The notes under the pieces were generated by a model that was not told the DNA's origin, ran no database searches, and was given only the letters and a program-made list of their open reading frames with translations. Source: Gandjariella thermophila (lineage in GTDB: Bacteria > Actinomycetota > Actinomycetes > Mycobacteriales > Pseudonocardiaceae). From it: a DNA stretch of 64,000 nt. Location: positions 1 through 64,000 of the forward strand of contig NZ_BJFL01000014.1 of NCBI RefSeq assembly GCF_005405885.1, given 5' to 3'. A program made the translations under genes and the position numbers. Shown piece by piece: positions 52,821 through 63,148 of this stretch. Within the stretch, counting starts at the first letter, position 1; every line of letters starts with the position of its first letter.

Positions 52821-53060
52821 ATGGCGACTATCCAGGTACGGGACCTTCCGGACGACGTAGCCGAGACATACCGTCGGCGGGCGCAGGCGGCCGGCAAGTC
52901 ACTGCAGTCCTATATGCGTGAGCAGTTGATCGTGATGGCGCGGCGACGCGACAAGGCTGAGCTCATGGCCGCGGTCGAGCAGGCGCTGGCCGCCGACCCA
53001 GGACCCGGGCTGAGCGAGGACACCATCCATTCCGGCTTGCGGGAGCTGCGGGGTGAGTGA
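52821..53060 (+). CDS. FitA/VapB-like ribbon-helix-helix antitoxin, module 1
   Basis: A 79-residue antitoxin. MATIQVRDLPDDVAETYRRRAQAAGKSLQSYM forms the ribbon-helix-helix DNA-binding domain of the FitA group. The C-terminal part is the flexible toxin-binding tail. It ends eight bases into the toxin gene. The two modules in this window have paralogous antitoxins. DNA binding probably occurs at the dyad just before its start codon. Confidence 0.88.
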   Translation: MATIQVRDLPDDVAETYRRRAQAAGKSLQSYMREQLIVMARRRDKAELMAAVEQALAADPGPGLSEDTIHSGLRELRGE

Positions 53061-53454
53061 ATATGTCGTGGACGCATCTGCCGTAGTCAGCGCTGTGGGC
53101 CGCAAGGATGCCGTCGGCATCGCTGCGCACAAACGGATCGCCGAGGCGACCTGCCACGCGCCGCACCTGCTCGACGCCGAGGTCGGACACGTCCTCCGGC
53201 GTGGTGAGCGTCGCGGCGAGATCAGCGAGGCCACCGCGCGTGCCGGGCTGCGCGCCCTGTCGGAAATGATTGACTATCGCTACCCGCACACGGGAGGGAT
53301 TGCGGACAAGGCCTGGGAACTGCGTCACGCAATCAGCTTTTATGACGCATTGTACGTAGCGCTGGCCACGGTATTGGACGTGCCGCTACTCACCGGCGAC
53401 GGCCGCCTCGGCAAGACACCCGGTCTACCGTGCGAGGTAGCTCTTGTCGGCTGA
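53053..53454 (+). CDS. PIN-domain toxin (VapC/FitB-like), module 1
   Basis: A 133-residue PIN-domain ribonuclease. Acidic metal ligands are seen in YVVDASAVVSAVG (first Asp), APHLLDAEVGHVLRR (Glu and Asp), and YDALYVALAT and LLTGDGRLGKT (C-terminal Asp residues). The four-acid set is complete, so cleavage of RNA, often tRNA or rRNA in this family, is expected when the antitoxin is lost. GTG at 53053 overlaps the antitoxin gene. It ends LPCEVALVG, as does its paralogue 8 kb away. Confidence 0.9.
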   Translation: MSEYVVDASAVVSAVGRKDAVGIAAHKRIAEATCHAPHLLDAEVGHVLRRGERRGEISEATARAGLRALSEMIDYRYPHTGGIADKAWELRHAISFYDALYVALATVLDVPLLTGDGRLGKTPGLPCEVALVG

Positions 53455-53648
53455 CCGTCGCGTGCAGCCGGTGTGTGCCTGACGTCAGCGATCCCGGGCC
53501 AGGATGATCGACCGCGCTGGTGGCCGCTCGGAGACCATGGTCGGGTCTGACAACCGGGGCGCGGGGATTTGGTCGAGTTGAACAAACCGCTTCCGGTCGC
53601 GTGCTCCGTAGGGTTCGCCCAAACTTTGGGAGGACTCGGAGGCATGGC

Positions 53649-55082
53649 ATGACAACTGCGGGACTCGGGCCGGGTACCGGGGTGTTCCGTCGCAAGCCGA
53701 TCGAACAGATCAGCGACACGCGGACGGACGGTGACCTCAGGCGGACGCTGGGGCTGTGGCAACTGACCGCGATCGGGATCGGCGGGATCATCGGCGCGGG
53801 CATCTTCTCGCTGGCCGGCGCGGTGGCCAACGGCTCGGCCGGGCCGGCGGTGCTGGTGTCGTTCCTCATCGCCGGGATCGCCAGCGCGGCAGCCGCGTTC
53901 TCGTACGCGGAGTTCGCCGGGCTGATCCCCAAGGCGGGTTCCGCCTACACCTACGGCTACGCCGTGCTCGGCGAGATCGTCGGCTGGTTCATCGGCTGGG
54001 ACCTGCTGCTGGAGTACACGGCGATCGTGGCGGTGGTCGCCATCGGCATCTCCGGGTACTTCGGCTTCCTGCTCGACCAACTCGGCGTGCATCTGCCGGC
54101 GTGGATGCTCGGCGCCCCGGGCACCGGGCCGGGTCACCGGATCGACCTGTTCGCCGCCGTGCTGTGCCTGCTCATCGCCTACCTGCTCAACCGGGGCATC
54201 AGGAGCGCGGCCCGGTTCGAGACCTTCGTGGTGGGATTGAAGGTCGCCGTGGTGCTGGTGGTGATCGTGGTCGGGTTCGCCTACGTCAAGGGCGGCAACT
54301 ACACGCCGTTCTTCCCGTTCGGCGTCGGGGGCGCGGTGACCGGCGCGGCCACGGTGTTCTTCGCCGTGTTCGGCTACGACGCCATGTCCACCGCGGCGGA
54401 GGAGTCCCGGGACGCGCACCGGCACATGCCGAAGGCGATCGTCTACTCGCTGGGCATCTCGATGGTGCTCTACGTGCTGGCCTGCCTGGTGCTCACCGGC
54501 ATGCAGAAGTACACGGACATCAACCCGAAGGCCGGGTTCGCCAACGCGTTCGCCTCGGTCGGCCTGTCCGGGGTGGCCAGCGTGATCGCGGTCGGCGCGA
54601 TCGTCGGCATCCTCACCGTGATGTTCACGTTCATGCTCGGCGTCACCCGGGTCTGGTTCTCGATGAGCCGGGACGGGCTGCTGCCGCGCTGGTTCGCGCA
54701 CACCCACCCGGAGCGCAAGGTGCCGCACCGGGTCACCTGGATCGTGGGCGTGGTGTCCGCCGTGATCGCCGGCGTGCTGCCGATCAAGGAGGCCGCCGAA
54801 CTGACCAACATCGGCATCCTGCTGGCGTTCGTGGTGGTCTGCGTCGCGGTGATCGTGCTGCGCTACCGCCGGCCCGACCTGCCGCGCACGTTCCGCTGCC
54901 CCGGTATGCCGATCGTGCCGGCCATCGGCGTGCTGTTCTCCCTGTGGCTGATCACCTTCCTGGAGCCGGTGACCTGGCTCCGGTTCGCGGTGTGGTTCGC
55001 CATCGGCATGGTGATCTACTTCGGCTACAGCCGGCGGCGCTCGCTGCTCGCCAGCGAGCACGAGGTCACGCCCACCCGCTGA
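53649..55082 (+). CDS. Amino acid permease (APC superfamily, CAT-like)
   Basis: A 477-residue transporter with about 12 membrane helices. The first helix carries the unwound substrate-binding motif TAIGIGGIIGAGIFSLAG. The QKYTDINPKAGFANAF loop and FSMSRDGLLPRWFA are typical of cationic amino-acid transporters. A charged N-terminal segment (RRKPIEQISD) precedes helix 1. ATG at 53649 is preceded by CGGAGG. The substrate, possibly a basic amino acid, is not proven. Confidence 0.92.
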   Translation: MTTAGLGPGTGVFRRKPIEQISDTRTDGDLRRTLGLWQLTAIGIGGIIGAGIFSLAGAVANGSAGPAVLVSFLIAGIASAAAAFSYAEFAGLIPKAGSAYTYGYAVLGEIVGWFIGWDLLLEYTAIVAVVAIGISGYFGFLLDQLGVHLPAWMLGAPGTGPGHRIDLFAAVLCLLIAYLLNRGIRSAARFETFVVGLKVAVVLVVIVVGFAYVKGGNYTPFFPFGVGGAVTGAATVFFAVFGYDAMSTAAEESRDAHRHMPKAIVYSLGISMVLYVLACLVLTGMQKYTDINPKAGFANAFASVGLSGVASVIAVGAIVGILTVMFTFMLGVTRVWFSMSRDGLLPRWFAHTHPERKVPHRVTWIVGVVSAVIAGVLPIKEAAELTNIGILLAFVVVCVAVIVLRYRRPDLPRTFRCPGMPIVPAIGVLFSLWLITFLEPVTWLRFAVWFAIGMVIYFGYSRRRSLLASEHEVTPTR

Positions 55083-55086
55083 CGGC

Positions 55087-56136
55087 TCAGCCCAGTCGCG
55101 TGTTGGCCCGGGACAGCGCGTCCCGGGCCTGCTCGTGGAGGCGGCGCACCACCTCGGCGGCCGGCGCCGGCTCGGCCAGCCGGTAGGTGGTGCCGGCCCA
55201 CAGCGACATGGCCTCCGGGTCACCCAGCCTGCCGGCGGCGCCACGCACCGGCCGGGTGAGATGGTGCAGGTTCGGGTAGGCGGCCGGCGCGTGCGGGCCG
55301 TGCTCGGTCATGAACCGGTTGGCCAGGCCCCGCGCGGGCCGGCCGGTGAACGCCCTGGTCAGCGCGGTGGTCCTGGTGCCGTCGCGGAGCGCCTCGCGGT
55401 GCGCGGCCTGGGTGCCGGCCTCCGGGCAGCCCAGGAACGCGGTGCCGAGCTGCGCGGCGACCGCGCCGGCGACCAGCACCGCGGCCACGTCCGCGCCGTG
55501 CACCAGGCCACCGGCGGCGATCAGCGGCAGGTTGGTGTCGGCCGCGGCCAGCCGCAGCAGTGCCAGCACCCCGTACAGCTCACCGCCGCCGGGTGAGCCG
55601 TCGTCCACGAACACGCCGCGGTGCGCGCCCGCGTCAGCGCCCTGCACGCACAGCGCGTCGGCGCCCACCCTGGCCGCCTGCCGCGCCTCGGCGGGCGTGG
55701 TGACCGTGACCACCACCTCGGCGCCGGCGGCGTGCAGCCGCTCCACGGTGCTGCCGTCCGGGCAGCCGAAGGTGAACGACACCACCGGTACCCGCCGGGC
55801 GAGCACCAACTCCAGCTTGGCCGGGTAGGCGTCGTCGTCCCAACTCGGCGCGCCCGGCTCCACCCCATACCGGCTGGCCTCGGCGCCGATCCGCCGCCGG
55901 TACGCGGTGAGGTCGGCGTCCGAGCGGGTGCCCGGCACGAACAGGTTGACCCCGTAGGCTCCGCCGGTGAGCTCCTCGGCACGGTCGATCTGCTCGGCCA
56001 GCGCCTCCGCACCGAGATAGCCGGCGGCGAGGAAGCCGAACCCACCGGCTCGCACCACCTCGGCGACCAGTTCGGGGGTGGACACCCCGCCGGCCATCGG
56101 CGCGACGATCACGGGAACCCGCAGCTCGGCGATCAC
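55087..56136 (-). CDS. Nitronate monooxygenase family protein
   Basis: A 349-residue FMN-dependent TIM-barrel enzyme of the nitronate monooxygenase / 2-nitropropane dioxygenase group. The N-terminal VPVIVAPMAGGVSTPELVAEVVRAGGFGFL and the flavin phosphate-binding PLIAAGGLVHGADVAAVLVAGA with GTAFLGCPEAGT are characteristic. VVSFTFGCP is the substrate-site strand. GTG at 56136 is chosen because the family begins two to ten residues before VPVIVAPM. The physiological role, detoxifying alkyl nitronates, is inferred from family. Confidence 0.88.
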   Translation of the reverse strand: MIAELRVPVIVAPMAGGVSTPELVAEVVRAGGFGFLAAGYLGAEALAEQIDRAEELTGGAYGVNLFVPGTRSDADLTAYRRRIGAEASRYGVEPGAPSWDDDAYPAKLELVLARRVPVVSFTFGCPDGSTVERLHAAGAEVVVTVTTPAEARQAARVGADALCVQGADAGAHRGVFVDDGSPGGGELYGVLALLRLAAADTNLPLIAAGGLVHGADVAAVLVAGAVAAQLGTAFLGCPEAGTQAAHREALRDGTRTTALTRAFTGRPARGLANRFMTEHGPHAPAAYPNLHHLTRPVRGAAGRLGDPEAMSLWAGTTYRLAEPAPAAEVVRRLHEQARDALSRANTRLG

Positions 56137-56306
56137 CTCACCGACCCTACCGGCCCCGGCATACCACCGTTCGGGCGTGCTGCGCGGCCGCGGGCGTGCC
56201 ACCGGTGTAAATACAGAGGGTAAGAGTTCGGAACACTCCGTGATGGCCCCATCGCGTTGTTCGACCGCGGGGAGACGGCGGCCCCCGCACCGAGGAGAGA
56301 ACGTCC

Positions 56307-57419
56307 ATGACCACCACCGCAGACCCGACGCCCGCGCTGCGTGACGAGTTGACCGCCGCGCTGGTCGACCGGGGTGTCCTCGCGTCGCCCGCCTGGCAGC
56401 GGGCGTTCCGTGCGGTGCCCCGGCACCACTTCGTCCCCCGGTTCGCCGTTCCCGGCCCGAACGGCCCGGTCCGTTACGACATCGCCGGCCCGGACCTCGC
56501 GGCGCAGAGCTCGGCACTGCGGCACGCCTACGCGGACACCGCCCTGGTCACCGCGTTCGACACGGAGGTAAGCCCGGCGCCCTCGGCGACCGCCGTGATG
56601 CTGGAGGCGCTGGACGCGCGCCCCGGCCACGCCGTGCTGGAGGTCGGCGCCGGCACCGGGTACCGCACCGCGCTGCTCAGTCATGCGCTCGGTGAGGAGG
56701 CGGTGACCACGGTCGACCCGGACGGGGAGCGCGTCGACCGGGTGCGCGCCGCCCTGTGCCTCGCTGGTTACCGGCCGACCGTGGTGTGCGCCGCCGAGGC
56801 GGCCGGGCACCCGGCCCGCGCGCCGTACGACCGGATCATCGCCGGCCGCCCGGTGGACCGGGTACCCGCCGCGTGGCTGGGCCAGGTGCGGGCCGGCGGC
56901 GCGATCCTCGCCGGCCTGGCCGGCCGGCTGCTCCTGCTGCGGGTGGCCGCCGACCACTCCGCGATCGGCCGGTTCCGCGACGGACTGCCCGGCCAGGCGG
57001 CCGTGCCGGACGCCGAAGGGGCCGTGGCCCGCCGGGTGATCGCGCTCTGCGCGGGGGAACCGGCCGCCTGCCGGACCACGGCATGGCCGGCCGCGCTGGA
57101 CGAGCCGACCGTCGCGTTCCTGCAGCGGGTCACGCTGCCCGAGGTGCACCGGGTGGTGCTGACCGAGCCGGACGGGCCGGCGTACCTGTTCGCCGACCTG
57201 GCGTCCGGCTCGTGGTGCCGGGTCGGCCGCCGGTCCGGCCGCACGGTATGGGTGGCCGAGCGCGGGCCGCGGCCGCTGTGGTCGGAGGTCACCGCGCTCG
57301 CCGACGGTTACGAGCGCACCGGCCGGCCGCGGGTACACCGCTACGGGCTGTGTGTCACCGCCTCCGGGGAGCACATGCTGTGGCTGGACTCGCCCAGCCA
57401 GCCGGTGCGCCACATCTGA
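56307..57419 (+). CDS. PCMT-like methyltransferase (graspetide-type), orphan
   Basis: A 370-residue protein-L-isoaspartate O-methyltransferase homologue. The N-terminal half has PAWQRAFRAVPRHHFVPRF and the SAM motif AVLEVGAGTGYRTALLSHALG (about residues 111-131). The C-terminal half, with SGSWCRVGR, PRPLWSEVTALADGYERTGRP and GEHMLWLDSP, matches the extra domain of methyltransferases from ATP-grasp peptide maturation clusters. Those relatives convert Asp in a peptide to isoaspartate or a succinimide. No ATP-grasp ligase or precursor peptide is visible here, so it may act on a protein or a distant peptide. GAGGAGAG precedes the ATG. Confidence 0.8.
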   Translation: MTTTADPTPALRDELTAALVDRGVLASPAWQRAFRAVPRHHFVPRFAVPGPNGPVRYDIAGPDLAAQSSALRHAYADTALVTAFDTEVSPAPSATAVMLEALDARPGHAVLEVGAGTGYRTALLSHALGEEAVTTVDPDGERVDRVRAALCLAGYRPTVVCAAEAAGHPARAPYDRIIAGRPVDRVPAAWLGQVRAGGAILAGLAGRLLLLRVAADHSAIGRFRDGLPGQAAVPDAEGAVARRVIALCAGEPAACRTTAWPAALDEPTVAFLQRVTLPEVHRVVLTEPDGPAYLFADLASGSWCRVGRRSGRTVWVAERGPRPLWSEVTALADGYERTGRPRVHRYGLCVTASGEHMLWLDSPSQPVRHI

Positions 57420-57490
57420 TTCGGACGTCGCTGGCATGACGGGGGTCGAACGGCCTTGCACGGCCCAGTGCGGCAGTCGATCCTGGGGGC

Positions 57491-58246
57491 GTGACGGCTG
57501 GTCGGCGGCCGACACTTATCGCGTCGGTGCAGCGGGCGCTCCGCCTGCTGGAGGCGGTGAGCCGGTACGAGCGTGGCGCCCAGGCCAAGCAGTTGGCGCG
57601 GGAGACGGGATTTCCGCTGGCCACCACCTACCACCTGTTGCGCACCCTCGTGGAGGAGGGATACGTGCAACGGGTGGAGGGTGGTGCGTTCATGCTCGGC
57701 GGCGCCGTCGAGATGCTGCACGAGCGCGGCCACGGGCAACTTGAGCTGAGCCGCGTCCGGCCGGCGCTCGCCGCGCTGCGCGACCAGGTGGGCGCGGCCG
57801 CCTACCTGGCGCTGTACTCCGACGGCGAGGTGCGCGTGGTAGAGATCGCCGACGGGCCGCGCACGCCCCGGGTGGACATATGGGTCGGCTTCGAGGACGC
57901 CGCGCACGCCACGGCGTCGGGGAAGGCGGTGCTCCGCGCCCTGGGAGAGGAGGGCGTCCGCGAGTTCCTGTCCCGGCACCCGCTGCACGACCTCACCCCG
58001 CGCACCATCACCCGGCCCGCCGACCTGATGCGCAACCTCGACGCGCACGGGCCGATCGTGCTGGACCGGGAGGAGTACCTGCTCGGTAACGCGTGCGTGG
58101 CGATACCGTTCACGGACGGCGACCGGATCGGTTCGGTCGGCATCTCGATGCCCTCCCGCCGGCTGCTGCGCTGGGATCCGGCCATCCAGCGGCACCTGTG
58201 CGACACGGCCGAGCGGGTCGCGCGCGGCCTCACGCTCACTATTTGA
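57491..58246 (+). CDS. IclR family transcriptional regulator
   Basis: A 251-residue regulator. The winged helix-turn-helix is SVQRALRLLEAVSRYERGAQAK with recognition region GFPLATTYHLLRTLVEEGYV (about residues 38-57). The effector-binding GAF-like domain contains DIWVGFEDAAHATASGKAVL and the C-terminal NACVAIPFTDGDRIGSVGISMPS. GTG at 57491 is used. The neighbouring methyltransferase and small gene are possible targets, but no operator was identified. Confidence 0.9.
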   Translation: MTAGRRPTLIASVQRALRLLEAVSRYERGAQAKQLARETGFPLATTYHLLRTLVEEGYVQRVEGGAFMLGGAVEMLHERGHGQLELSRVRPALAALRDQVGAAAYLALYSDGEVRVVEIADGPRTPRVDIWVGFEDAAHATASGKAVLRALGEEGVREFLSRHPLHDLTPRTITRPADLMRNLDAHGPIVLDREEYLLGNACVAIPFTDGDRIGSVGISMPSRRLLRWDPAIQRHLCDTAERVARGLTLTI

Positions 58247-58330
58247 AATCTCCGCCATTGGCACGAGCGGCGGATTCAGGTCTCCTGGGTAGTGCAGGGA
58301 TCCCCAGGTACCGAGCACACCGGGACGGAG

Positions 58331-58579
58331 ATGCGACCAGAAGACATACCCCAACAGAACCACGGGCTCCACGAGACGCGGTGGTGCCTGCTGAACTGCC
58401 ACCGCGCGGCCAACCGCGACGAGCTGCGCTCGCTGCTCGATCGGGTACTCGACGAGTACGAGGCGATGGACTGGCTGGTGAAGCACCTGATGGAACTGCT
58501 CGCCCGGCACACCCGGCCCGGTGAGGACCCGCTGGTGGACCGCCTGCTCCGGGCGTACGCGGGCCCCAGCGCGAACTGA
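58331..58579 (+). CDS. Small hypothetical protein
   Basis: An 82-residue soluble protein with a strongly helical pattern (NRDELRSLLDRVLDEYEAMDWLVKHLMELLARH). It has one Cys pair, WCLLNCH, and no recognised domain. The ATG at 58331 is directly preceded by GGACGGAG, so spacing is unusually short; an in-frame GTG at 58292 is the alternative start. It follows the IclR gene in the same direction and ends before a strong terminator. Confidence 0.5.
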   Translation: MRPEDIPQQNHGLHETRWCLLNCHRAANRDELRSLLDRVLDEYEAMDWLVKHLMELLARHTRPGEDPLVDRLLRAYAGPSAN

Positions 58580-58588
58580 GCGATCCCG

Positions 58589-58621
58589 ACCGCCCCGGAC
58601 CCGGCACGGGTCCGGGGCGGT
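58589..58621. terminator. Bidirectional terminator between hypothetical gene and lepA
   Basis: A perfect 14-bp stem (ACCGCCCCGGACCC with its complement) closes a five-base loop, GGCAC. It lies between two converging genes, nine bases after the upstream stop and 20 before the lepA stop, so it can end both transcripts. Confidence 0.8.
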
Positions 58622-58640
58622 CCGGCGCGAACGAAACTGG

Positions 58641-60491
<1,851 letters not shown>

Positions 60492-60565
60492 TGGGTTCCT
60501 CGCGCGAACGGACAGGGACACCTCATGGTCCCATGTGGCACGGGGTGGTACCGCGCGCGGCCAGG

Positions 60566-60949
60566 CTACGTCGACCGGACGTCGGTCCGGAGCGGATGCC
60601 CCTCCGGCACCTCGACGATGACGATGCGCAGCCCGTCGGGATCGGCGATCCACATCTCGTGCAGGCCCCACGGCTCCTGCTTCGGCTCGCGCAGCACAGT
60701 CACCCCGCGGCCACGGAGTTCGACCGCGGTGGCGGCGAGGTCGCGGACCTGCAACCACAGCACGGTGGCCTCGCTCGGCGCCGGGCCGCCGCCCTGCCCG
60801 GACACCTCCAGATGGCCCTGGCCGAGGAAGAACACCGTGCCGCCGGGGAACTGCCTGGCCACCGCCAGGCCGAGGATGTCCCGGTAGAACGCGGTGGACC
60901 GTTCTGGGTCGCCGGCGCGCACGATGAGCCGGCTGTTCAGTACCTCCAT
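60566..60949 (-). CDS. VOC/glyoxalase superfamily protein
   Basis: A 127-residue protein of the vicinal-oxygen-chelate fold. Two beta-alpha-beta-beta units are visible: [27 protein letters not shown] and [54 protein letters not shown]. Candidate metal ligands are Glu and His residues in GHLEVSG and LHEMW. Specific activity (bleomycin resistance, glyoxalase or dioxygenase-like) cannot be told. It lies 75 bases before lepA on the same strand. Confidence 0.85.
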   Translation of the reverse strand: MEVLNSRLIVRAGDPERSTAFYRDILGLAVARQFPGGTVFFLGQGHLEVSGQGGGPAPSEATVLWLQVRDLAATAVELRGRGVTVLREPKQEPWGLHEMWIADPDGLRIVIVEVPEGHPLRTDVRST

Positions 60950-61043
60950 GCCCTCCTCGGTACCGCGTCGGCCGTTCCCGCGCAGTCCGGTGGCCCACCG
61001 ACCCGACGGTCACCGCCCACAGGAGCGCTATTTCAGCGCCGAC

Positions 61044-61058
61044 GCGCTACACTAGCGC
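61044..61058 (+). promoter_or_regulatory. Palindromic operator of toxin-antitoxin module 2
   Basis: GCGCTA-CAC-TAGCGC ends one base before the antitoxin GTG and extends the dyad found before module 1. A second GCGC-containing dyad lies about 20 bases upstream, as in module 1. Confidence 0.7.
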
Positions 61059-61059
61059 T

Positions 61060-61296
61060 GTGGCTACCATTCAGGTCCGGGACATTCCGGAAGATGCGTA
61101 CGAGGTTCTGCGGCGGCGCGCACGGGCCGAGGGAAAGTCGTTGCAGGCCTACATGCGTGACCAGGTGATCGACATGGCGGCCAGGCGGACCAAGGCGGAG
61201 GTGCTGGCCGTCCTCGAAGCCACGCTTGCCGAGGAGCCGACCTCCGGAGTGACCGCGGAGAGCGTCGCGACTCACGTCTCGGCGGACCGCCGGTGA
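61060..61296 (+). CDS. FitA/VapB-like antitoxin, module 2
   Basis: A 78-residue ribbon-helix-helix antitoxin, closely related to the one 8 kb upstream: MATIQVRDIPEDAYEVLRRR and GKSLQAYMRDQVIDMAARR match position for position. The C-terminal tail differs, as expected for partner-specific toxin binding. It starts at GTG, one base after the palindrome. Its stop overlaps the toxin start by four bases. Confidence 0.9.
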   Translation: MATIQVRDIPEDAYEVLRRRARAEGKSLQAYMRDQVIDMAARRTKAEVLAVLEATLAEEPTSGVTAESVATHVSADRR

Positions 61297-61694
61297 GCGA
61301 ACTCGTCCTGGACTCGTCGGCACTGGTGTTCGCGTTGACCGGGATGATGCCGGAAGCGAGCAGCCTGCGTACCCGAATCAGCGCCGTGACATGCCATGCG
61401 CCGCACCTCATCGACGCGGAGGTCGGCAACGTGTTGCGGCGCCAGGAGTTGGCCAAGGAGATCACGCCGGCCGTTGCGGCAACCGCCTTGCGGGCGCTGC
61501 CGCACCTGGTGGACCAACGTTACGCACATACGGGGCCACTGGCGGAAGCCGCCTGGAAGCTGCGTGGGGCTGTCACCTTCTACGACGGTCTCTACGTCGC
61601 GCTGGCCATCACACTCGGGGTACCACTGGTCACCGCGGACGCACGGCTGAGCAAGGCGCCGAGTCTGCCCTGCGAGGTAGAACTCGTCGGCTGA
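61293..61694 (+). CDS. PIN-domain toxin (VapC/FitB-like), module 2
   Basis: A 133-residue paralogue of the module 1 toxin. The four acidic positions are present: LVLDSSALVFAL (Asp), APHLIDAEVGNVLRRQ (Glu/Asp), FYDGLYVALA (Asp), and LVTADARLSKA (Asp). The ending SLPCEVELVG repeats that of the first toxin. GTG is used as start. The gene precedes a strong bidirectional terminator. Confidence 0.92.
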   Translation: MSELVLDSSALVFALTGMMPEASSLRTRISAVTCHAPHLIDAEVGNVLRRQELAKEITPAVAATALRALPHLVDQRYAHTGPLAEAAWKLRGAVTFYDGLYVALAITLGVPLVTADARLSKAPSLPCEVELVG

Positions 61695-61743
61695 TGCGAA
61701 GGGCGGCGTCGGCACAGCACCGCCAATGCCGCCTGACAGACCA

Positions 61744-61785
61744 ACGCGGCCCCACCTCCGGTCCGATCCGGAGGTGGGGCCGCGT
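61744..61785. terminator. Bidirectional terminator, perfect 18-bp stem
   Basis: ACGCGGCCCCACCTCCGG and its exact complement enclose a six-base loop, TCCGAT. It lies between the module 2 toxin gene and the surface-protein gene, which converge, and would end transcription from both sides. Confidence 0.85.
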
Positions 61786-61803
61786 CCGGCTGACTGAGGG
61801 TGC

Positions 61804-62766
61804 TCAGCTGTCGTTGCCGGTGGTGCTGGCCGCGCCGCGACGGCGACGCGTCCAGAGCAGGGCGCCGGTGCCGGCGCCGAGCAGCACGACCGCGCCGATG
61901 ATCATCGGCACCACACCGGTCACACCGGTGTTGGCCAGCTTGCCGTTGTTGGAGGCGTTGTTGATCGGGCCGACGCCGCTGGTGCTGGTGGCACCGGCGC
62001 CGCCACTCTTCGAGGTGCTGGTGCTGGACGAGCTACCGGGCGCGCTCGGCGTGGTGGAGCCGCCGGGGTTGCCGCCGGACGGCGGGGTCACGATGCCGCC
62101 CGCGGGCAGGGTGCACACAGCCTGGCTGAGGACGATGTCCGCGCGGAGAACGGGCGCCAGCGGGCCGCCGGTCGTCACGTGCAGCGCGTTGACCTTCAGG
62201 GTGTTGCCGTCCTTCTTCTGCTCGCCGGCGACGAGGTGGATGGCGCCGGCCGTCCCCTGCGCCACCTGCTTGCCCGCGGCGTTCACGTCGAGCGGGTGCT
62301 GGGCGTCGACGACGTACTCCTGGTCCTTGATCCGCACCTTGACGATGTCGCTGTAGCCGCTCAGGCCGTGCGAGTCGCCGGTGCAGACCGCCCGAAGGAC
62401 CTCGACGTAGATCAGGTCGTTCAGCAGGCTGACCTTCGCGATGCTCGCGTCGGAGACCAGCTTGCGGCCGTCGAAGTCGGACTTGCCGTTGAGCACGCCG
62501 ACCTTGACGAGATCACCGGCGGGCGGCGGCACGTCCAGCTTCACCACCGACCTGTCCGCGCCCTTCGGGTAGTGCGCCATCGGCACCGGGGGCACGTTCA
62601 CCTCGGCGGCGCCGCCGCCCACGTTGACGTCCGCCTGGACCGCGTACGCGTGGCCGGTGGGTCCGTCGTTGTTGCCGGTCGCGGCGGCCGGCAGGGCCGA
62701 CACCGCCATCAGGGTCGCGATTCCGGCGACCCCGCCCATAACGGGCAGAATACGAGTCCAACGCAC
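61804..62766 (-). CDS. Cell-wall-anchored surface protein (LPXTG-like, choice-of-anchor type)
   Basis: A 320-residue exported protein. The signal peptide is VMGGVAGIATLMAVSALPAAA, cleaved after about residue 29. A beta-rich domain of about 185 residues follows, with a Cys pair likely to be disulfide-bonded (RAVCTGD and SQAVCTLP). A Ser/Thr/Gly-rich stalk then leads to a sortase-type signal: LANTG at about 276-280, a hydrophobic segment (MIIGAVVLLGAGTGALLW) and a basic tail (TRRRRG). LANTG is a variant of LPXTG used by actinobacterial class E or similar sortases. No sortase gene is in this window. The ligand is unknown. Confidence 0.85.
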   Translation of the reverse strand: MRWTRILPVMGGVAGIATLMAVSALPAAATGNNDGPTGHAYAVQADVNVGGGAAEVNVPPVPMAHYPKGADRSVVKLDVPPPAGDLVKVGVLNGKSDFDGRKLVSDASIAKVSLLNDLIYVEVLRAVCTGDSHGLSGYSDIVKVRIKDQEYVVDAQHPLDVNAAGKQVAQGTAGAIHLVAGEQKKDGNTLKVNALHVTTGGPLAPVLRADIVLSQAVCTLPAGGIVTPPSGGNPGGSTTPSAPGSSSSTSTSKSGGAGATSTSGVGPINNASNNGKLANTGVTGVVPMIIGAVVLLGAGTGALLWTRRRRGAASTTGNDS

Positions 62767-63148
62767 GGGAGTTCTCCCAATTCAGGATATCGGGGTGGGG
62801 ACCTTCCTCTGAATCACCGTGCGCAGGCGGACCGGGTCAACGCAGGTGATCCAGATGAGGCCAGGACCATACAGCCTCCGGAAGAACCCGTGTCCACCCA
62901 CCCCCCTTTTCTTCGCGGATCCTTGACCGCTCGTAGAAACAAACGTGACAACAGCGTAATGAAACTCGCCGTAACCTGAACCATTTCCGCTGCTCGCGGG
63001 CGGTAACGAGGGGAGCGCGCCGGGCGGCGGACCAATCGGCGTCGTCACACCCAAGACCACCCGAACGGGTGAAGCGCCGTGGGGCCGTCCCGGCGGGCTC
63101 GTGAGGCTGTCCGGCCGCCTGCCCCTCGCCCGCCCGGCCCGCCGGGGT
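62767..63148. other. Intergenic region before surface-protein gene
   Basis: This 382-base gap holds the promoter of the surface-protein gene on the minus strand. The part near 62940-62990 is AT-richer and reads GTTACGGCGAGTTTCATTACGC on the minus strand, a pair of TTACG half-sites resembling repeats bound by cell-wall regulators such as MtrA. No gene or strong hairpin was identified; the remaining sequence is unremarkable. Confidence 0.45.

Noticed and set aside
56078-56344. Possible precursor peptide before the PCMT-like gene
   Set aside because: The frame overlaps the methyltransferase start and lacks Thr/Glu/Asp-rich core repeats typical of graspetides.
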